Source: an uncultured Clostridia bacterium (GTDB taxonomy: Bacteria > Bacillota > Clostridia > TANB77 > CAG-508). From it: a DNA stretch of 37,887 nt. Each line of letters opens with the position of its first letter. Positions within the stretch are counted from its first letter, which is position 1. A model generated the notes under the pieces. It saw nothing but the letters and a program-made list of their open reading frames with translations, was not told the DNA's origin and ran no database searches. The stretch is from contig CALYAK010000002.1 in the NCBI GenBank assembly GCA_944393505.1, positions 1 to 37,887 on the forward strand, in the 5' to 3' direction. Position numbers and translations under genes: made by a program. Positions 8,904 to 16,275 of the stretch are shown one piece after another.

Positions 8904-10196
8904 CTAGTCACAAAATTGTTTCATTTTGGTAACAAGTTCTTCGATAGAAATAACCTCTTTTTCTCCGCTTCTTACATCTTCCAGCTCTACTTTTCCGTTT
9001 TCAACTTTCTCTCCTAAAACAGCCATATATGGTGTTCCCAAAACTTTACAATCTTTCATTTTTGCTCCGATCGATAAATTTTCACGGTCATCTAGGATTA
9101 CTCCTACTCCTGCTTTTTGTAGAGTATCGTATAAAGCAAATGCTTCTTTCTTCTTTTCATCATTTTCAATCTTTGGAACAATTTGAATTTTATATGGAGC
9201 AAGATTGATTGGAAGTGCAATTCCATTCACTTTTCCCTCTGCATCTTTTAAAGCAGAAGCCTCGTAGATTGCAGCTAGGGCTCTACTCACTCCAATTCCA
9301 TAGCATCCCATATAATATGGTTTTTCTTTTCCATCTTGATCAATAAAATTAGCATTCATAATTTCAGAATAACGAGTTCCCAATTGGAAAATATGACCAA
9401 GTTCAATTGCCTTTTTTTCTTGTAAATGTGTAATATCCGTAATGCCATATTCTTTTTCTAGATATTCTTGATAATCTTCTCTTTCTAATATCTCTGTATT
9501 TAGAGCAGTTTTTGTCTCTTCATCATAAAGAATCGTATCCTCTCCAATTGGAGAAATGAGCATAAATTCTTCACTCTTTTTTCCACCCATGTCGCCATTG
9601 TCTGCTACAACTGGAATTAACTCTAATCCCATTTTTTCTGCAATTTCTAGATAGGCTTCTCTTACCTTTTGATAAGATTGTTCTAATCCTTTTAAATCGG
9701 TATCAAAACTATAGGCATCCATCATTAAGAATGATTTTCCTCTTAATAAATAACCTCTTGTTCGAATTTCATTACGATATTTTTCTCCTATCTGATAAAT
9801 GGTTGCTGGTAGATGTTTATACGATTTTAGTTTTTCTCTTGCATACTCTACAACAGCTTCTTCTGCTGTTGGAGCTAAACAGAAAGTTCCTTTGTCTGAT
9901 TCTACAACAAGCATTACGCCATCTTCTACATATTTATCCCATCGTTGGGATGCTTTCCAAATACTATCTGGTTGTAACGTTGGAAGTTGTACTTCAATAC
10001 AACCTGCTTTATTTAAGGCTTCTTCAATAATTCTTTCTAATTTTCTTTTCACTAACATTGGGATATTGCCATAAGCATAAATCCCTGTTCCGTATTGAAC
10101 TAATTGTCCAGATTGCAATAATAAATCTTGTACTGGGTACATCTCATCTAAATTGTGAATTCTCATGGTTCCCATTCCAGCTTGTGATAATTTCAT
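8904..10196 (-). CDS. proS: Prolyl-tRNA synthetase, compact form without editing insertion
   Basis: This class II synthetase charges tRNA-Pro with proline. The 430-aa product has the ProRS N-terminal core (YGTGIYAYGNIP, PTLQP), motif 2 region (YRNEIRTRGYLLRGKSF, DAYSFD), motif 3 (GCYGIGVSRALAA) and the anticodon-binding domain (NLAPYKIQIVPK). Standard bacterial ProRS is about 565-570 residues because an ~180-residue INS domain that hydrolyses Ala-tRNA-Pro lies between motifs 2 and 3; here that space is only a short linker (residues ~235-300). The ATG at 10196 is chosen from AAGGAGAG at 10204-10211, which overlaps the end of scpB; an upstream Lys-rich extension is not homologous. It is co-transcribed and probably coupled with scpB, 4 bases upstream. 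Confidence 0.92.
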   Translation of the reverse strand: MKLSQAGMGTMRIHNLDEMYPVQDLLLQSGQLVQYGTGIYAYGNIPMLVKRKLERIIEEALNKAGCIEVQLPTLQPDSIWKASQRWDKYVEDGVMLVVESDKGTFCLAPTAEEAVVEYAREKLKSYKHLPATIYQIGEKYRNEIRTRGYLLRGKSFLMMDAYSFDTDLKGLEQSYQKVREAYLEIAEKMGLELIPVVADNGDMGGKKSEEFMLISPIGEDTILYDEETKTALNTEILEREDYQEYLEKEYGITDITHLQEKKAIELGHIFQLGTRYSEIMNANFIDQDGKEKPYYMGCYGIGVSRALAAIYEASALKDAEGKVNGIALPINLAPYKIQIVPKIENDEKKKEAFALYDTLQKAGVGVILDDRENLSIGAKMKDCKVLGTPYMAVLGEKVENGKVELEDVRSGEKEVISIEELVTKMKQFCD

Positions 10197-10200
10197 TTTT

Positions 10201-10839
10201 TTACTCTCCTTCTTTTTGATCTTCTTGTTCTTCCTCTCTGTCTTCCCTTTCGGGCATTGGAGCCTCATTTTTTCTATCTTCTTCGTCTTGAAACTCATCT
10301 AATACGATTTGTTCATTTTCATCTAATTTGTATTTTGGAAGTTCTGGCAATTCTTCCATACTACCAATTCCAAACATACGATAAAATTCGCTTGTTACTC
10401 GGTAAGTCATTGGCCTTCCTGGTGCATCTAATTTTCCAACCTCTTTAATTAGGTTATAGTCTAATAATTTATAAATGGTACCATCTGAATTTACTCCACG
10501 AATTGCTTCTACTTCTGCTCTTGTAATCTTTGGATTATAAGCAATAATAGATAATGTTTCTAAGGCTGCTTGTGATAAGTTTGGTTTTGTTCGATTATCA
10601 AAAATCGGATAAATATATTCATAAAATTCTTTTTTGGTACACATCTGGTAAGCACCATTTACCTGGATAATCTCAATACCACGATCTTCTTTTGCATATT
10701 CTTCTCTCATTTGTTGAATGATCTGGATTACTTCATCACTACTTATTTCTAAAGCTGACATAAATTCGCTTACATCAACTTCTCTGCCTGCGGCAAATAA
10801 GATTGCTTCGATAATCGCTTTCTTTTTGTCATATTCCAT
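10201..10839 (-). CDS. scpB: Segregation and condensation protein B
   Basis: ScpB binds ScpA and Smc in the bacterial condensin complex that compacts and segregates the chromosome. The 212-aa product shows two winged-helix domains typical of the family, with AALETLSIIAYNPKITRAEVEAIRGV and the following GRPMTYRVTSEFYRMFGI as landmarks, and an acidic C-terminal tail. The ATG at 10839 is chosen because GAGGAGG stands at 10845-10851. The usual upstream partner scpA is not adjacent. The stop is 4 bases from the proS start. Confidence 0.93.
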   Translation of the reverse strand: MEYDKKKAIIEAILFAAGREVDVSEFMSALEISSDEVIQIIQQMREEYAKEDRGIEIIQVNGAYQMCTKKEFYEYIYPIFDNRTKPNLSQAALETLSIIAYNPKITRAEVEAIRGVNSDGTIYKLLDYNLIKEVGKLDAPGRPMTYRVTSEFYRMFGIGSMEELPELPKYKLDENEQIVLDEFQDEEDRKNEAPMPEREDREEEQEDQKEGE

Positions 10840-10882
10840 AAAGGCCTCCTCTCTTTGCTTTTTCGTCCAAGGATACAAGTCT

Positions 10883-10911
10883 ATTTTATACTATTTTCCG
10901 TTTTCTGGCAA
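10883..10911 (-). promoter_or_regulatory. scpB-proS promoter
   Basis: Minus-strand TTGCCA (10906-10911), 17-base spacer, TAAAAT (10883-10888). It lies about 45 bases ahead of the scpB start. Confidence 0.6.
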
Positions 10912-10928
10912 TAAATATTGAAAAACAT

Positions 10929-10957
10929 TTGAAAAATTCTAGGTTCTATGTTACGAT
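10929..10957 (+). promoter_or_regulatory. Promoter of the 58-aa gene
   Basis: TTGAAA (10929-10934), 17-base spacer, TACGAT (10952-10957), divergent from the scpB promoter. Confidence 0.55.
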
Positions 10958-10986
10958 ATGGTTAGTTTTGAAAAGGAGGTTTTTTC

Positions 10987-11163
10987 ATGGAAGATCCAAA
11001 AAACGAAGAAAAGAGAGAAGAACCAAAGGAAATCCGCGTTGTTTCTGGAAATCCAAAGGATTTGGACATCTCTCCTGTTTATGATCATATTGAGATTCAA
11101 AAACCTACCAATGAAAAGAAAAAACATATTATTGTTCCAGAAGAAAAAGAAAAAAAATCTTAA
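10987..11163 (+). CDS. Small acidic/basic protein of 58 residues
   Basis: A short gene between scpB and ssb encodes MEDPKNEEKREEPKEIRVVS followed by GNPKDLDISPVYDHIEIQKP and a Lys/Glu-rich tail. A perfect AAGGAGGT at 10973-10980, a promoter and a strong terminator right at its stop make it very probably real. There is no signal peptide or membrane helix. The central DLDISPVYDHI segment looks like a conserved core with charged, disordered ends. Function is unknown. Confidence 0.75.
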   Translation: MEDPKNEEKREEPKEIRVVSGNPKDLDISPVYDHIEIQKPTNEKKKHIIVPEEKEKKS

Positions 11164-11200
11164 AAGAGGATATATCTTTTCAATATATCCTCTTTTTTAT
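11163..11200 (+). terminator. Terminator of the 58-aa gene
   Basis: A 13-bp perfect stem (11163-11175 with 11183-11195), 7-base loop and a T-run form a textbook intrinsic terminator that may also serve the converging ssb gene. Confidence 0.85.
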
Positions 11201-11219
11201 TTTCTTTATTTCATTATTG

Positions 11220-11906
11220 TTAAATTGCTTCTTCTTTTTGTTCTGCAGTGTGATCATCATCTTCATTACAAATTTCTAAGCTTGCAACAGATACTTCATA
11301 AGCAACTCTTGTTTCGACTGTTCCATCTTCATGTTTCTTCTCATAAGTTCTTGATTGAACTCTACCAATAATTTTAACAGCTGTGCCAACTTCCATATTT
11401 TCGCAGAAACGAGCATTTCTTCCCCAAGCGATACAAGGAATATAGTCTGATTTGTTATAAGCACGATTTACTGCTAAAAGAATATCTGAAATTTCTCTTC
11501 CAAATGGTGTTTTACGGTAAATTGGCTTTTTGCATATGTATCCGTTCAAAACAACCTCATTAGAAACGATGTCTTTTCCTACTTTTACATCATTTTCTTG
11601 GTCTTCTGCAAATGTAATATCCTTTGCAAAAACGGTTAAAATTAAACGATTTCGATCATTGTCATAGCTATTATACGAACGGAATTGACCAATTACGGTT
11701 ACTTTACTATCCATTTCAATATCCTTATTCGTTAATAATCTTTCTGAAATAGTAATTGGTATCAAGTCGGCATTTCCGCTTAATCTTGGTACACTTAAAT
11801 CAAAATTATAAAATTTTTCTCCGTAAACTTCATGACTGAATCTTTTCTCACTTGTTACCTTTCCCACTAACACTAAGTGGTTATTCTCATCATAATTCGT
11901 ATTCAA
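11220..11906 (-). CDS. Single-stranded DNA-binding protein with two OB folds
   Basis: The 228-aa product has two successive OB-fold-like units. The first (residues ~8-98) contains LVGKVTSEKRFSHEVYGEKF; the second (~115-210) contains VVLNGYICKKPIYRKTPFGRE, PCIAWGRNARFCENMEVGTA and a terminal beta strand. This arrangement matches the double-OB SSB-like proteins of Clostridia, which bind single-stranded DNA; canonical SSB has one OB fold and an acidic DDDIPF-type tip, and here the tail is acidic but lacks that exact tip. The start is a TTG at 11906, supported by GGGAGG at 11915-11920. It has its own promoter. Confidence 0.8.
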   Translation of the reverse strand: MNTNYDENNHLVLVGKVTSEKRFSHEVYGEKFYNFDLSVPRLSGNADLIPITISERLLTNKDIEMDSKVTVIGQFRSYNSYDNDRNRLILTVFAKDITFAEDQENDVKVGKDIVSNEVVLNGYICKKPIYRKTPFGREISDILLAVNRAYNKSDYIPCIAWGRNARFCENMEVGTAVKIIGRVQSRTYEKKHEDGTVETRVAYEVSVASLEICNEDDDHTAEQKEEAI

Positions 11907-11989
11907 TAGAATTTCCTCCCCTACTTTTGTTTATCTAATCTATTTTTATTCATCCGGTAAGTTTTTAGAATGCTTCACTCATATTTCTC

Positions 11990-12018
11990 ATTATACTACT
12001 TTTTTCCATTTTTGTCTA
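11990..12018 (-). promoter_or_regulatory. Promoter of the SSB-like gene
   Basis: Minus-strand TAGACA (12013-12018), 17-base spacer, perfect TATAAT (11990-11995), giving a leader of about 75 bases. Confidence 0.6.
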
Positions 12019-12066
12019 CATAAAAAGTTTATTTTTGTTAAATTTTGTATGTTTTTTCTCTTAAAA

Positions 12067-12573
12067 TTACTGTTTTTCCTCTATTTCGACTTTTTTATCT
12101 CCTTTTTCGCGGTATAAAATCTTCAAAGTTCCATATTCTAATAACGAATGAATCTCATCGTTTTGCTTTCGCTGAAGAAGAATTTCTTGCGGTTCAATCC
12201 ATTCTCCAGTCTGTTTTTGAATATTTCTTTGTAAACATACTTGGATATTTTGTTCAGTCAAACTTGAAAAAGTTACCGTATCTTTAAAATGATAACCATA
12301 CGTAATAACTGCTAATCCGTCTTTTGTTTTGTCAGCATTCCACTCAACAGAATCACTATTAATGATTAAGTATTGGCAGTTTTGAATGATTTTTTCTAAA
12401 TTTTCATCCATTGAAATTGCATCTTGAATTAAAATCGTTTCAAATTTAATATTCTTCATATTGTCTAGATTTTTTTGTGAAATATAGATTAACTCATGCG
12501 GATAAACGACTTGTTTTATTTTTTCTAATTCTTTTTGATTTTTCTTTTTTGCAATAATACCGACGAAAGCCAT
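12067..12573 (-). CDS. Conserved hypothetical cytoplasmic protein
   Basis: This 168-aa protein is not assigned to a named function. It begins MAFVGIIAKKKNQKELEKIK and contains a middle block (YLIINSDS, then ITYGYHFKDTVTFSSL and QRNIQKQTGEWIEPQEILL) that I associate with a conserved Firmicutes hypothetical family. No signal peptide or membrane helix is seen. The start at 12573 has AAGGAGAG 7 bases upstream. It is the last gene of the sortase cluster reading downstream from 14218, though it may not be functionally linked. Confidence 0.7.
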   Translation of the reverse strand: MAFVGIIAKKKNQKELEKIKQVVYPHELIYISQKNLDNMKNIKFETILIQDAISMDENLEKIIQNCQYLIINSDSVEWNADKTKDGLAVITYGYHFKDTVTFSSLTEQNIQVCLQRNIQKQTGEWIEPQEILLQRKQNDEIHSLLEYGTLKILYREKGDKKVEIEEKQ

Positions 12574-12582
12574 ACTCTCTCC

Positions 12583-12672
12583 TTATCTTTTGGGCTCTTT
12601 CTTTTTATGGTTAGTATCCCTCGTATTTCTTTTCTTATTCGGCTTTTTCGGAAGGGATTCTTCTCTATCCAT
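12583..12672 (-). CDS. Possible 29-residue basic peptide
   Basis: An ATG at 12672 overlaps the stop of the upstream small membrane gene (ATGGATAG), and the frame stays open for 29 codons with Lys/Arg-rich content (MDREESLPKKPNKKRN) until just before the ribosome site of the next gene. It fills the gap exactly, but it has no ribosome binding site of its own, so it depends on coupling and may be spurious. Confidence 0.3.
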   Translation of the reverse strand: MDREESLPKKPNKKRNTRDTNHKKKEPKR

Positions 12673-12853
12673 TTGGTTCGTTTTCTATCTTGTTTGTTTG
12701 ATTCACAATTACTTGATTTTGCACCACAGAAGAAGAAGTTTCTACCGTATTCGATTCATTTGTCATAGAATTTGTCATTCCCAATAAGACACCAACCATT
12801 CCTACTGCCAATACAAATGAAAATATTTTTTCTTTGTTAATTACAAAAAACAT
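12665..12853 (-). CDS. Small membrane-anchored Asn-rich protein
   Basis: The product of 62 residues starts MFFVINKEKIFSFVLAVGMV, an N-terminal membrane anchor or uncleaved signal, and continues as a Thr/Asn/Val-rich extracytoplasmic tail. An alternative ATG at 12880 overlaps the sortase stop (ATGATTAA) and would add nine residues. The shorter form has AAGGAAGG slightly far upstream. The tail resembles the Asn-rich linkers of the LPKTG protein and of 37221-37742. It lies directly downstream of the sortase. Function unknown. Confidence 0.6.
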   Translation of the reverse strand: MFFVINKEKIFSFVLAVGMVGVLLGMTNSMTNESNTVETSSSVVQNQVIVNQTNKIENEPNG

Positions 12854-12872
12854 ATCTCTTCTAATCCTTCCT

Positions 12873-13496
12873 TTAATCATAAACTTCGATTCCTTTGATG
12901 ATCAGTCTTTGTATCGCTCCTAACGTACAAGTAATTAAAGTTACTTCTCTTTCTCCTCTTGTATCTTGATTTAAACACGCTGTATTATCTGGAGAAACTT
13001 TTTGAATCTCGTAAATGATGTAGTTCACACTTCTTTGATAAGTATCGGTTAAAGTAAAGGAATCTCCTACTTCTAGTTTCTTTAATTTTCCAAAAGAGCT
13101 TTGATAATTATGCCCTACAATACAAAAGTTACCCTCTTGATTAATCGCAGGTCCATAGATTTTGGTGATTCCTAATTTTAACGATTTCTCATCTGTTTTT
13201 TCTAAAATATATTTTTCTAGTTGAATCTTTGGTATCGTTAATTTTCCAATTACTTTGTATCCTCCAATCTCTTGTTTCATATTCTGATACTCTGGTAAAT
13301 TTACTTTAATTTCTTCTTTGTTTTGAATTTCTTTTTCTTCTTTTTCCGTTTGTTCCATTTCCTCAATCTTTAGATTTTTGGTAATCACTTTGGTTTGGTT
13401 TTCTGCTCGATTCCCTAGGATAATCCATAAAAGAATAGCAAGTAAAATGAGAACGAACATCATTGTTCCTATTAGAATTTTCTTTTTCTTTTTCAT
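12873..13496 (-). CDS. Sortase, class D-like
   Basis: Sortases are membrane cysteine transpeptidases that attach LPXTG proteins to the wall or to pilins. The 207-aa protein has an N-terminal membrane helix (residues ~7-27), a charged stalk, and the sortase beta-barrel with catalytic His in VGHN (~129), Cys in TLITC (~190) and Arg in IQRL (~197). The TLxTC signature and N-terminal anchor fit class D/E-like enzymes. Two ATGs stand in tandem; the second (13496) is better spaced from AAGGAG at 13502-13507. Its likely substrate is the LPKTG protein encoded immediately upstream. Confidence 0.9.
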   Translation of the reverse strand: MKKKKKILIGTMMFVLILLAILLWIILGNRAENQTKVITKNLKIEEMEQTEKEEKEIQNKEEIKVNLPEYQNMKQEIGGYKVIGKLTIPKIQLEKYILEKTDEKSLKLGITKIYGPAINQEGNFCIVGHNYQSSFGKLKKLEVGDSFTLTDTYQRSVNYIIYEIQKVSPDNTACLNQDTRGEREVTLITCTLGAIQRLIIKGIEVYD

Positions 13497-13567
13497 CATA
13501 ACTCCTTACACAAAAACACATTCAAAATCATATTATGCAAAATCTTTTCAAATGTGTTTGTCTAAGG

Positions 13568-14218
13568 TTAGTTATTTTGATAACGAATTCGATAAATCGC
13601 AAACATGATAATTCCAACAATCGCAATCGTATATAGGATTAGTTCTGTAACACTTGCTCCTGTCTTTGGAAGCTCATCAATGACCCCATTGGTTATTTCA
13701 TTTGTAACAATTTCATTTTCTACAACCTCATTTACTTGATTGGTTGTTTCGTTTGCAGGAGGTGTATCCTCTTTTACCACCATGGTAACTTCTTTTGAAG
13801 TGATCACTGCATCTGCTGCCTCTTTATTAATTAAACTTAAAGTAATTTTATATTCCCCTGGTTGGTCAAAAGTTGCTTTGACTGGTGTTACATTTCGTAC
13901 CGTATCTGGAATTGCAAATCCTTCCTCTGGTCCCCAATAACCAAGTTGTGCAATATCATGTTCAACTAAACTTGTATCTGTTGCTAAAATCTTTGGCGTA
14001 GATGGTCCTGCAATATCGATTTTGATTCTTACTTTTGAATATCCAGTTCCACTTCCATCTCCTACCAGAACAACTTCTGCAGCTTTTTCTTGATTAGCAA
14101 TGATATCTCCTGTATAGTTAACTTCAAAATCATATCCATTCGCCGCAAAACAAGAGCTGCAAAAGCAGATGATCATAAGAAATACAAGACTACTAATAAT
14201 CCTTATTTTCTTTCTCAT
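13568..14218 (-). CDS. LPKTG cell-wall-anchored surface protein
   Basis: This 216-aa preprotein has a signal peptide (residues 1-~25 ending SSCFA-AN), a beta-rich extracellular domain (to ~150), an Asn/Glu/Val-rich linker, then LPKTG at about 183-187 followed by a hydrophobic helix and a short basic tail, the full sortase sorting signal. The extracellular part (VNYTGDIIANQEKAAEVVLV) resembles no enzyme I know. The ATG at 14218 is chosen because AAAGGGAG lies at 14225-14232; the longer frame would intrude into murI. It sits just upstream of the sortase gene. Confidence 0.88.
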   Translation of the reverse strand: MRKKIRIISSLVFLMIICFCSSCFAANGYDFEVNYTGDIIANQEKAAEVVLVGDGSGTGYSKVRIKIDIAGPSTPKILATDTSLVEHDIAQLGYWGPEEGFAIPDTVRNVTPVKATFDQPGEYKITLSLINKEAADAVITSKEVTMVVKEDTPPANETTNQVNEVVENEIVTNEITNGVIDELPKTGASVTELILYTIAIVGIIMFAIYRIRYQNN

Positions 14219-14302
14219 AAAAAACTCCCTTTCCTCGATAGATTTTATAATACCAATATATGTTTGGATTTTTAAAATATACCGAAAAAAAGAGAGCTTC
14301 AT

Positions 14303-15106
14303 TTAAATACGAACAAGCTGAATTTGATCCTTCATTTTTTCATTTTTTAAAATTAGATTGGTCATTCGATCCAAGTTAGGTTCTTGATCTGTTACAAAGA
14401 TTTGATATTGCTTTTTAAAATCAACCTTTTCCTCATTGAAAGAATCGGTTCTTTTCAAAATTTCTTTTAATTTTTTTGCAACTAACTTACCTGTATTAAT
14501 TAATTCGATCTCTTTTCCTAACTCTTCTTGGATTAATTCTTCAAACAATGGATAATGTGTGCATCCTAAAATTAAAGCATCTATATCGTGCATATCTTTT
14601 AAGTATTCTTGGATGGTTAATCTTGCTACTTCATTTTTAATCCATCCCTCTTCTGCCATTGGAGCTAAAAGCGGACAGGCATTTGTTTTAATTTCTAGAT
14701 CGGGTCTCGCCTTTTTTAATGCCTTTTGCCATCCTTGACTTCGAATACTTCCGGCTGTAGCAATTACGCCGATTTTTTTTAAGTCTTTTTTTTCTTGGAT
14801 GTAGTCGATTGTTGGTTCAATAATTCCAATGACCGGAACAGGCATGCTTTTTTTAATTTCTTCTAAAGCTTGTGAAGTTGCAGTTCCACATGCTATCACT
14901 AGGATTTTCGCACCTTTTTGATAACAAAATTCAAGTCCTTTTTTCGTTAAAGCTTGAATACTTTCTCTGGATTTTCCTCCATAAGGAAAATTTAACGTAT
15001 CTCCTAAATAAAGAATCTTTTCATTTTTTAATTCTTCTTTTACTTCTTGAAAAACGGTCATACCTCCAATTCCAGAGTCAAACATTCCAATTGGCTGATT
15101 TTTCAT
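14303..15106 (-). CDS. murI: Glutamate racemase
   Basis: MurI makes D-glutamate for peptidoglycan by cofactor-independent racemisation using two cysteines. The 267-aa product has MFDSGIGGMTVF near the N-terminus, catalytic Cys73 in VIACGTATS and Cys182 in LGCTHYPL. The usual ACNT motif is ACGT here, an Asn-to-Gly change at residue 74 next to the first catalytic Cys. The ATG at 15106 follows AAGGAAG at 15114-15120. A TATAAT at 15137-15142 lies upstream without a clear -35. It complements the cell-wall genes further along. Confidence 0.95.
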   Translation of the reverse strand: MKNQPIGMFDSGIGGMTVFQEVKEELKNEKILYLGDTLNFPYGGKSRESIQALTKKGLEFCYQKGAKILVIACGTATSQALEEIKKSMPVPVIGIIEPTIDYIQEKKDLKKIGVIATAGSIRSQGWQKALKKARPDLEIKTNACPLLAPMAEEGWIKNEVARLTIQEYLKDMHDIDALILGCTHYPLFEELIQEELGKEIELINTGKLVAKKLKEILKRTDSFNEEKVDFKKQYQIFVTDQEPNLDRMTNLILKNEKMKDQIQLVRI

Positions 15107-15248
15107 AAAAAAACTTCCTTTCTTTTTTGCATTTTTATTATACTATACTTTTCTTTAGAATGACTAGTACCTTTCACCAATTTTATCCTGCTCTCATAAA
15201 ATATATACTAAGCAGGCCTGTTGAAAACAAAAGAAAGGATGATTTTTT

Positions 15249-15674
15249 ATGGATTACGAAAAAAATATATGCCCAGTTGTAAAGATTGATGGAGTCGGTG
15301 CTGCTGGAAAACAATTTGACTTTGATATTACCATTCCAGAAGATTCAAGAGGAGTTATTTATGGCGTTGTAAAAGACTGCTATCAAGAACCTGTTGAAGA
15401 TGCTGTTGTAAAACTAATTGAAGTAGAAATCAAATGTGGTAAAGAAGTCCGTAAACCAGTTTCTCATACGTTTACCGATAAGCATGGTCAATTTGTATTT
15501 GGACCTCTATGTGCAAACCGTTTCTACGAAATTGAAATTTGGGTAAATCGAGTTCAACATTGTAAAGTATGTACCACTTGCGAACACAGTGGTAAATGCT
15601 TAAAAGGTGTTGACATGGATTGTAAACAACTAGAATGTCCTTGTGACGATCATAAATCAGATATGTGTGACTAA
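15249..15674 (+). CDS. Cna-B/carboxypeptidase-regulatory-like Cys-rich protein
   Basis: The 141-aa protein has a prealbumin-like beta-sandwich (residues ~30-100; GVIYGVVKDCYQEPVEDAVV and TFTDKHGQFVFGPL are the classic start and return strands of carboxypeptidase-regulatory/Cna-B domains). It ends in a Cys-rich tail (CKVCTTCEHSGKCLKG and CKQLECPCDD). There is no signal peptide, so it may be cytoplasmic or a spore/coat type component; the Cys pattern could bind metal. An AAAGGATG site at 15233-15240 precedes the ATG. It is monocistronic. Confidence 0.7.
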   Translation: MDYEKNICPVVKIDGVGAAGKQFDFDITIPEDSRGVIYGVVKDCYQEPVEDAVVKLIEVEIKCGKEVRKPVSHTFTDKHGQFVFGPLCANRFYEIEIWVNRVQHCKVCTTCEHSGKCLKGVDMDCKQLECPCDDHKSDMCD

Positions 15675-15682
15675 CCAAAAAG

Positions 15683-15711
15683 CGAGTAGAAAATTTTCTA
15701 CTCGTTTTTTT
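15683..15711 (+). terminator. Terminator after the Cna-B-like gene
   Basis: An 11-bp self-complementary stem (15683-15704) followed by seven T's ends the plus-strand gene. The minus-strand 46-aa gene converges here. Confidence 0.8.
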
Positions 15712-15850
15712 ATAAAATACCTAATTTTCTTGCAAATTGCTTTCCTTTTTTCATCATCATTTTGTTCTGTTTTCCCATTGTCTCCTTGTATAACATAACA
15801 GCTCCAGCTGTTGCCATACCACCGATAATCATTCCTTTGATAAATTTCAT
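15710..15850 (-). CDS. Small membrane protein of 46 residues
   Basis: The product begins MKFIKGMIIGGMATAGAVML, a glycine-containing membrane helix, followed by a Met/Lys-rich cytoplasmic tail, a layout similar to short YtxH-like proteins. A perfect TAAGGAGG at 15857-15864 supports the ATG at 15850. That site overlaps the stop codon of the frame-restored TSUP gene, so the two form an operon. Function unknown. Confidence 0.7.
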   Translation of the reverse strand: MKFIKGMIIGGMATAGAVMLYKETMGKQNKMMMKKGKQFARKLGIL

Positions 15851-15862
15851 ATCATTTCCTCC

Positions 15863-16262
15863 TTATTTTCTGATACTCGTATTTTTATTATGTTTCGTTT
15901 TTCTTTTTTTATGCATTTTATAAATCGAATAAATTTCATGAACCGCAATTAAAAATAGAAAAACAGCAAAAGCCTTTCTTAATGTACCAACTTCTAATTG
16001 AAACGATAAATTAGAGCCGAAGAATTGCTCCTACAATCCCCCAAAAAATAATCGTTCCTACTAATTTTTTATCCACTTGATACTTCTTTCGATTCGTAAT
16101 AATAGCCGCTATGCTTGCCGGAAGGAAGAAAACAAGATTAGTCGCTTGCGCTACATGCTGTTCCATTCCTTCAAAGGCAGTTAAACATAAAATGAGAATG
16201 GTCCCTCCTCCCATTCCAAAACCACTTGTAATTCCTGCTAATAATCCATAGATGATCGGCAT
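15863..16262 (-). CDS. TSUP-family permease, second half, restored across a CGG frameshift
   Basis: TSUP (TauE/SafE, DUF81) proteins move sulfur-containing organic anions across the membrane; full proteins have two repeats of about four helices. This is one repeat: ITSGFGMGGGTILILCL opens the domain and ATNLVFFLPASIAAIITN is the second conserved block. The uninterrupted frame stops at 16011 after 83 residues, losing the last helices. Skipping one C at CGG 16017-16019 restores GAILGSNLSFQLEVGTLRKA and a further 51 residues, giving 132 aa. Its stop (15863-15865) then overlaps the ribosome site of the next gene, which strongly supports the restored end. The partner half is encoded just upstream. 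Confidence 0.8.
16017..16019 (-). other. CGG +1 frameshift site in the TSUP gene
   Basis: Zero frame: CTT CGG CTC TAA. With the C skipped, GGC TCT AAT continues the permease with Gly at a position where TSUP proteins have Gly. Confidence 0.65.
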
Positions 16263-16275
16263 TTTCCTCTTCTTT

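Noticed and set aside
10197-10298. N-terminal extension of ProRS starting inside scpB
   Set aside because: Lys-rich and not homologous to ProRS; a good ribosome site supports the ATG at 10196.
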